In this document: positions 4,564 through 8,033 of the stretch, piece after piece | Layout of the letters: each line of letters begins with the position of its first letter | Numbering within the stretch: position 1 is the first letter of the stretch | Origin: Deltaproteobacteria bacterium | GTDB lineage: Bacteria; Desulfobacterota; Desulfarculia; Adiutricales; Adiutricaceae | NCBI GenBank assembly: GCA_031279525.1 | Contig: JAITIH010000009.1 | Location: forward strand, 1-8,033 | Length of the DNA: 8,033 nt | Direction: 5' to 3' | The notes under the pieces: generated by a model | Seen by the model: only the letters and a program-made list of their open reading frames with translations | What the model was told of the DNA's origin: nothing | The model's database searches: none | Program-made: the position numbers and the translations under genes

Positions 4564-6747
4564 TCACTCCATGGCCAAATTGTCGTATTCCTGGACCTGG
4601 TAGAGCTTTTTGAGCTGGAGCTCGCAAAACCGATTGACCTCGTCCAAGCCGTGGGTCGAGGCGAACATGACTTTCAGTTTGTCCAAGACCAGGCCCTTTT
4701 CGATCTTCTCTAAGCTAGGGACCGTGTCGATGAGATCGCCGAGCATGGCCAGGCGCTTAATGATGAGGTAAGCCACCAAAGAGGCGTCCTGAAAGGACGG
4801 GCCGAGTTTAAACATAGCCTGGTAAACCCTGACCCCTTGGGTGATGAGCTTGGAAAAATACAAAATCGTCCCCAAGGGCGACAGGTGGAACTGGCCGTCG
4901 GCGTCGTCCACCACGGGTTTTTCCCGGCTTTCGGTCCTTTTATATTTGGCCAGCTCGGCCAATAGCTCTAAATCGTGAACCTCGTAGCCATGGCCGGCCC
5001 GGATCGAGCTTAGGCCCTCCTCCATGTTTTTCACCGCGTCCAAGAGAAGGTCTATCACGTCCTGGTTGACTTTCAGCTCTTTTTCCCGCACCTGGTCCAA
5101 GACCGTCTCCAGCTCGTGCACGAAGGTGCCCACGCTGTTGAAGCCAGTCATGATGAAGTTGCCCTTGATGGAATGGAAAAACCTAAAAATTGTGTTGACC
5201 CGGCGAATGTTGTCGGGGTCCTTTTCCAGCTGGAAGATCTCCTCGCTGACCTCGTTTAGGATGTTTTGGATCTCCACGAAGAATTCCTCGGCCATGGACT
5301 CTTCCATCATCCCGTCCGGGAGCCGGGCCGCTGGCTGGCTCGACTCTGGGGCCTGGCCGCCCGCGGCCGCGGGGCCGGCCGGGGCGGCCGACTCCTCGAC
5401 CTCATCCGGGCTCATGACTGAGGAGCGGTCCAAAAAATTGTTGTCGCTCATGTCCAAGGTCCGGCCGCTGGACATGGCGATGAGATCAAAGGGGTCTAGG
5501 ACCATGCCTAGCTGGCTGCCGCCCAAAATGGTCGTCCCGGCCACCCCGCGGACCGAGAAAATCTCGGGCAAGGGGATTAGGACCAACTTCTGGGGCCGGA
5601 TGAACTCCGAGACCTTAAGGGCCAGCCGGCCGTTTTTGGCGTCGATGATGATGACCGGCAAGTAGCCCTTTTCTTTAAACTCGTCGTCCGAAAGGGGCAG
5701 GCCGGTCAATAGGCCGCGCAAATCGTGGAGCGGCACGATGGCCCCGAGATAAATGATGCTCTCGGTGCGCTCCATGGTCGTGTTGATTTCCTTGATGTCG
5801 AAGGATTGGGTGGCCACCACGTTGCCGATGGGCACGGCGTAGTAGCTTTCCCCGCACCTAATGATCAAAGCGTCGGTGATGTTGACCGCCGAAAGCTGGG
5901 GAATCTTATAAGTGAAGGTCGTCCCTTGGCCTGGGGCCGTCTCGATCAGGACCTCCCCGCCTAAGTTTTCCACCGTGCTTTTGACCACGTCCATGCCCAC
6001 GCCCCGGCCGGAGATCTCGGTGGCCTCGGAGGCGGTGGAAAAGCCGGGCAGCATGATGAGGTTCCAGCACTCGGCGTTGGAGATGGCCGCGGCCGCCGCG
6101 TGGGGCAGAAAGCCCTTTTCCACGGCCACTTGGCGGATCCGCGAGCTGTTGAGGCCATGGCCGTCGTCGCTGACCGAGACGTAGGTAAAGCCTTCCTTTT
6201 TGTAGGCCGTCAAAGTCAGCTGCCCGGTGGGCGATTTCCCGGCGTGCTTGCGCTCCAGGGGATCTTCCAAGCCGTGGTCGACCGCGTTTCGGATTTGGTG
6301 GGCCAAGGGCTCGTAAAGCCTTTCGGCCACGGTCTTATCGACTAAGGTGTCCTCGCCGACTATCTCGAAATTGACTTGACGGCCCCTTTTCTTGGCCAGA
6401 TCCCTAACCAGCCGCCGAAACCGCAAAAAGGTGTCCTTAATGGGCACCATGCGGATGTCCATGACCAGATGGTGTAGGTCCGAGGAGATGCGGTTGGTGG
6501 TGAGAGCCACGTTTTTGATCATCTCCATGGAATTTTTGTCGATGTTGACCGAGGCCGTGGACAGGTGGCGCTGGAGGATGGAGATGTTGGAGGCGGAGAT
6601 GATAATTTCCCCGGTCAGACCCAATAGACGGTCAAGGTGGGAAATCTTGACCGCCATGCGGTCCAGCTCTGGGGCGGCCGGCGGGGCGGCGACGTTGCCG
6701 GGCTCCGGGGCGGCGGGGGCGTTTCCCTCCTGGTTGTTACCATTCAT
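4564..6747 (-). CDS. CheA-type histidine kinase with rearranged domains (P3-P4-P5-P1-P2-like)
   Basis: The protein has 727 residues, is cytoplasmic, and has no membrane segment. An A/P-rich start (1-28) leads into a P3 dimerisation domain (about 31-140, with LDRLLGLTGEIIISASNI and MDIRMVPI). P4 ATPase follows (about 140-285): N box HQIRNAVDHGLE with N154 and H158, G1 DDGHG (194-198), GFSTA (235-239), G2 GRGVGMDVV (247-255) and G3 GQGTTF (273-278). P5, CheW-like, is about 288-427. An A/P/E-rich linker (450-480) then leads to an HPt domain (about 485-600) with HSIKG and phosphoacceptor H525. The last block (about 622-715) resembles the small alpha/beta P2 regulator-docking fold; that is a tentative call. 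Classical CheA carries P1 and P2 first, so the order is rotated. The start ATG 6747 overlaps the regulator gene by 11 bases, with GAGGG 9 bases upstream. No fused receiver is present. Confidence 0.92.
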   Translation of the reverse strand: MNGNNQEGNAPAAPEPGNVAAPPAAPELDRMAVKISHLDRLLGLTGEIIISASNISILQRHLSTASVNIDKNSMEMIKNVALTTNRISSDLHHLVMDIRMVPIKDTFLRFRRLVRDLAKKRGRQVNFEIVGEDTLVDKTVAERLYEPLAHQIRNAVDHGLEDPLERKHAGKSPTGQLTLTAYKKEGFTYVSVSDDGHGLNSSRIRQVAVEKGFLPHAAAAAISNAECWNLIMLPGFSTASEATEISGRGVGMDVVKSTVENLGGEVLIETAPGQGTTFTYKIPQLSAVNITDALIIRCGESYYAVPIGNVVATQSFDIKEINTTMERTESIIYLGAIVPLHDLRGLLTGLPLSDDEFKEKGYLPVIIIDAKNGRLALKVSEFIRPQKLVLIPLPEIFSVRGVAGTTILGGSQLGMVLDPFDLIAMSSGRTLDMSDNNFLDRSSVMSPDEVEESAAPAGPAAAGGQAPESSQPAARLPDGMMEESMAEEFFVEIQNILNEVSEEIFQLEKDPDNIRRVNTIFRFFHSIKGNFIMTGFNSVGTFVHELETVLDQVREKELKVNQDVIDLLLDAVKNMEEGLSSIRAGHGYEVHDLELLAELAKYKRTESREKPVVDDADGQFHLSPLGTILYFSKLITQGVRVYQAMFKLGPSFQDASLVAYLIIKRLAMLGDLIDTVPSLEKIEKGLVLDKLKVMFASTHGLDEVNRFCELQLKKLYQVQEYDNLAME
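4567..4570 (-). promoter_or_regulatory. Ribosome binding site of the double-receiver gene
   Basis: GGAG lies inside the last codons of the kinase gene, 5 bases before ATG 4561. It fixes that start and suggests the downstream gene is translated by ribosomes finishing the kinase. Confidence 0.7.
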
Positions 6748-7141
6748 GATTGAAAACCCTCGCTAACACGATGTTAACCATCTCGGCGGTCGGGGGCTTG
6801 ATGAGATAGTCGTCGGCCCCAAGCCGAAGGGCCCGGAATATGTATTTATAGTCCGCGTGAGTCGACAGGATCACCACGGGGATCTTTCTAAGCTTCGGGT
6901 TGTTTTTCACCATTTCCGTCAGCTCAAAGCCGTCCATTTCCGCCATGACCAAATCGGTGATGATGAGCTCGAAGGACTTCGGGCCGTTCAGGTGCTCCAA
7001 GGCCTCCATGCCGTTAGCGGCCTCGGTGACGGCCAAGCCCATCGTGGCGAACAGCTCTTTAATGGTCTTTCGCACGGCCTGGTAATCGTCGACCACTAAG
7101 ACTGATTTACCTTGCCATAAATTTCCGTCTGCCCGAGACAT
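6737..7141 (-). CDS. Single-domain CheY-like response regulator
   Basis: The protein (134 residues) is one receiver domain after a 10-residue lead. All switch residues are present: acidic pair D18/D19 (VLVVDDY), phosphoacceptor D63 (IITDLVM), S93 of the fourth strand (VVILSTHA) and K115 (DDYLIKPP). No output domain follows, so it should work like CheY or as a relay shuttle, probably taking phosphate from the kinase whose gene overlaps its 3' end by 11 bases. ATG 7141 is chosen because GGAG lies 7 bases upstream. A TTG at 7240 would add 33 residues, but that codon is part of the -35 box of the likely promoter. It is the first gene of the run, so its level should follow that promoter directly. 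It could equally be a CheY acting on an unseen target elsewhere. Confidence 0.92.
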   Translation of the reverse strand: MSRADGNLWQGKSVLVVDDYQAVRKTIKELFATMGLAVTEAANGMEALEHLNGPKSFELIITDLVMAEMDGFELTEMVKNNPKLRKIPVVILSTHADYKYIFRALRLGADDYLIKPPTAEMVNIVLARVFNHEW

Positions 7142-7148
7142 CCACTTA

Positions 7149-7152
7149 CTCC
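7149..7152 (-). promoter_or_regulatory. Ribosome binding site of the first regulator gene
   Basis: GGAG 7 bases before ATG 7141 on the minus strand. It decides between this start and the longer reading from TTG 7240. Confidence 0.75.
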
Positions 7153-7166
7153 AGCCCGCAAGTCTG

Positions 7167-7193
7167 GGTTTCTTTTTAGGGGCCTTAGAAACC
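7167..7193 (-). promoter_or_regulatory. Leader hairpin in the 5' untranslated region
   Basis: GGTTTCT (7167-7173) and AGAAACC (7187-7193) form a perfect 7-base stem with a 13-base loop. It lies between the predicted transcription start (near 7205) and the ribosome binding site. A weaker CCAG/CTGG pairing just downstream touches the GGAG. The structure matches no riboswitch class known to me; it may only stabilise the message. Confidence 0.4.
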
Positions 7194-7211
7194 TCTAATT
7201 TAATTGGGTTG

Positions 7212-7240
7212 AGTATAACATTAAAATATCCCCAATTCAA
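7212..7240 (-). promoter_or_regulatory. Sigma70-type promoter of the regulator-kinase gene run
   Basis: On the minus strand TTGAAT (7240-7235) is followed after exactly 17 bases by TATACT (7217-7212). The -35 matches the consensus at 4 of 6 positions and the -10 at 5 of 6. The -10 is preceded by TGT, the extended -10 element. Transcription would start near 7205, giving a leader of about 64 bases before ATG 7141. Confidence 0.65.
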
Positions 7241-7241
7241 A

Positions 7242-7482
7242 CCGCCTTGATTCCCCGGGGCTTGGCCGCTTTCTAGCTAATCCTTCGGATTTTCGAGATT
7301 TTTTCGGCTAATGGTCCCTTGGCCCCCAGGCCCCCTTAAAAGCCTCTTGGCCTTAAAGCCTAAAAATACTCTTTTATTAAACTATAATTATATGCTATAT
7401 TTGAGCGCAAAAATCTATATAAGTTTCTTGACGAAACAATATCAGTTAAAATTTAGACGCAAAACTTTGCCCCTTAGGCCTA
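7242..7482. other. Intergenic region with AT-rich island
   Basis: There is no gene here that I can support. About 7361-7460 is roughly 23 percent G+C by hand count, far below the surrounding genes. It holds the palindrome TATAATTATA (7383-7392) and the inverted repeat GTTTC-N5-GAAAC (7423-7437). Perfect TATAAT boxes occur on both strands within the palindrome, but no good -35 is 16-18 bases away on either side. The remainder (7242-7360) is ordinary mixed sequence with a small AATCC-TTC-GGATT hairpin (7279-7291). Confidence 0.6.
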
Positions 7483-7525
7483 AAAAAACCTGGGGGAAGC
7501 CTAAAGCCCCGCCCCCAGGTTTTTT
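7483..7525 (-). terminator. Strong bidirectional intrinsic terminator after ybgF/cpoB
   Basis: The arms AAAAAACCTGGGGG (7483-7496) and CCCCCAGGTTTTTT (7512-7525) pair perfectly over 14 bases around a 15-base loop. Read on the minus strand it is a GC stem followed by a run of T, starting 18 bases after the ybgF stop. The plus strand has the same form, so it would also stop any transcript arriving from the left. It separates the Tol-Pal gene from the kinase run. Confidence 0.9.
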
Positions 7526-7543
7526 CTTAGCCAAAGTTTTGGC

Positions 7544-8033
7544 CTAAATGGTCTTTAGCCGCTCTCGGGCCACCCCGGCCGAGTAGCTTTTGGGGTAGTC
7601 CCGGACCACTTTTTGGTAAAAAAGCTTGGCGCTGGCTTTGTCGCCCAAAGCCTGGAAGGAGAGGCCCTGCTTTAAAAGGGCCGCGGAGACGAGGGAGTTT
7701 TTGGGGTAGCCGGTGACGAGGTTTTGGTATTCCAAGATGGCGTCCTCGTACTGGTTCTGGTTATACAGGCACTCGCCGACGTAAAACTGGGCGGCCCCGG
7801 CCTGCCGGCCGCCGGGCTCGTTGGCCAGGTAGTCTTTAAGCCGAGCGATGGCCTCGGGATATTTTTTCTGGTCGAACAAGGCTTTGCCCTCGTCGTAGGC
7901 GCTCTGGGAAGGCGGCGGAGGGACGTCCGGCCCCGCCGCCGCGGGGACGGCCGGCGAGGCGGCCGGCGGGGCGGTCGGCGTGGCGGTCGCCGGAGCGGCC
8001 GCCGGGGCGTTAGGCGGCAAGGTCGGGGCCGGG
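7544..8033 (-). CDS. cpoB: Tol-Pal accessory protein YbgF/CpoB, C-terminal part (5' partial)
   Basis: The frame is open to the window edge, so the N-terminus with its expected signal peptide and coiled coil is outside. What is present is an A/P-rich linker of about 45 residues, then three tetratricopeptide repeats. Blocks such as YDEGKALFDQKKYPEAI, AAQFYVGECLYNQNQYEDAI and KQGLSFQALGDKASA, with YPKN and YPKS between repeats, are typical of the YbgF C-terminal domain. In known bacteria this periplasmic protein binds TolA and links outer-membrane constriction with septal wall synthesis, and its gene usually follows pal; pal would be expected just beyond the right edge. A TTG near 8020 could be read as a start, but it is inside the linker and would leave an exported protein without a signal peptide, so the gene is called partial. 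Confidence 0.85.
   Translation of the reverse strand, partial: PAPTLPPNAPAAAPATATPTAPPAASPAVPAAAGPDVPPPPSQSAYDEGKALFDQKKYPEAIARLKDYLANEPGGRQAGAAQFYVGECLYNQNQYEDAILEYQNLVTGYPKNSLVSAALLKQGLSFQALGDKASAKLFYQKVVRDYPKSYSAGVARERLKTI

Noticed and set aside
5024..5665. Long plus-strand open frame (213 residues) inside the kinase gene
   Set aside because: It is antisense to well-conserved P5, linker and HPt sequence. Its Ser/Arg-rich composition is typical of antisense readings of GC-rich genes.
7142..7240. Longer N-terminus for the first response regulator (TTG at 7240)
   Set aside because: The codon is part of the -35 box, so a transcript from this promoter would not contain it. ATG 7141 has a well-placed GGAG.
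7279..7307. AATCC-TTC-GGATT hairpin followed by T-rich DNA, as a plus-strand terminator
   Set aside because: The stem is only 5 bases, the T run is interrupted, and no plus-strand gene lies before it.
7383..7438. Perfect TATAAT boxes and a TTGACG in the AT-rich island as promoters
   Set aside because: No -35/-10 pair had 16-18 base spacing with acceptable matches on either strand. TATAAT-like words are expected by chance in such AT-rich DNA.
7311..7547. Plus-strand open frame through the AT-rich island and terminator
   Set aside because: It crosses a strong intrinsic terminator, has no Shine-Dalgarno sequence and changes composition abruptly, so it is not gene-like.

Overview
The window looks like chromosomal DNA of a GC-rich Gram-negative bacterium. 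Evidence for an outer membrane is a family-9 (heptosyltransferase-type) glycosyltransferase and the C-terminal half of a YbgF/CpoB Tol-Pal accessory protein. The mix of a CheA-type kinase, stand-alone receiver proteins and A/P-rich linkers would suit a deltaproteobacterial (Desulfobacterota-like) genome, but that placement is only an inference. No tRNA, rRNA, insertion sequence, integrase or CRISPR array was seen.

Layout: a plus-strand gene of unknown function ends at 111. Everything else reads on the minus strand. From the right: the 3' end of ybgF/cpoB (8033-7544) closes with a strong bidirectional terminator (7525-7483). A 402-base intergenic region follows, with a very AT-rich island and then a good sigma70-type promoter (7240-7212) and a leader hairpin. 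This promoter serves a tight four-gene run: a single-domain response regulator (7141-6737), a CheA-type histidine kinase (6747-4564), a double-receiver protein (4561-3656) and a membrane-anchored coiled-coil protein (3643-2945). Genes in this run overlap by 11 bases or are 2 and 12 bases apart. Two tandem palindromes end it. Separate genes follow: a MaoC-type dehydratase (2791-2381), a class I glutamine-amidotransferase-like peptidase C26 protein (2195-1374) and the glycosyltransferase (1301-264). The glycosyltransferase converges on the plus-strand gene across a GC-rich hairpin and a telomere-like 8-base tandem array.

The most interesting object is the kinase. Ordinary CheA reads P1 (HPt), P2, P3 (dimerisation), P4 (ATPase), P5 (CheW-like). 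Here the order is P3-P4-P5-P1 followed by a P2-like segment, so the phosphoacceptor histidine (H525) sits in the C-terminal third. It is flanked by two receiver proteins, one with a degenerate first receiver, and by a membrane protein with no recognised family. There is no receptor, CheW, CheR or CheB in the window. The simplest reading is a non-canonical chemosensory-like phosphorelay: kinase autophosphorylation at H525, transfer to D63 of the small regulator and/or D228 of the double-receiver protein, and possible coupling to the envelope through the membrane protein. The couplings are inferred from gene order, not shown by the sequence.
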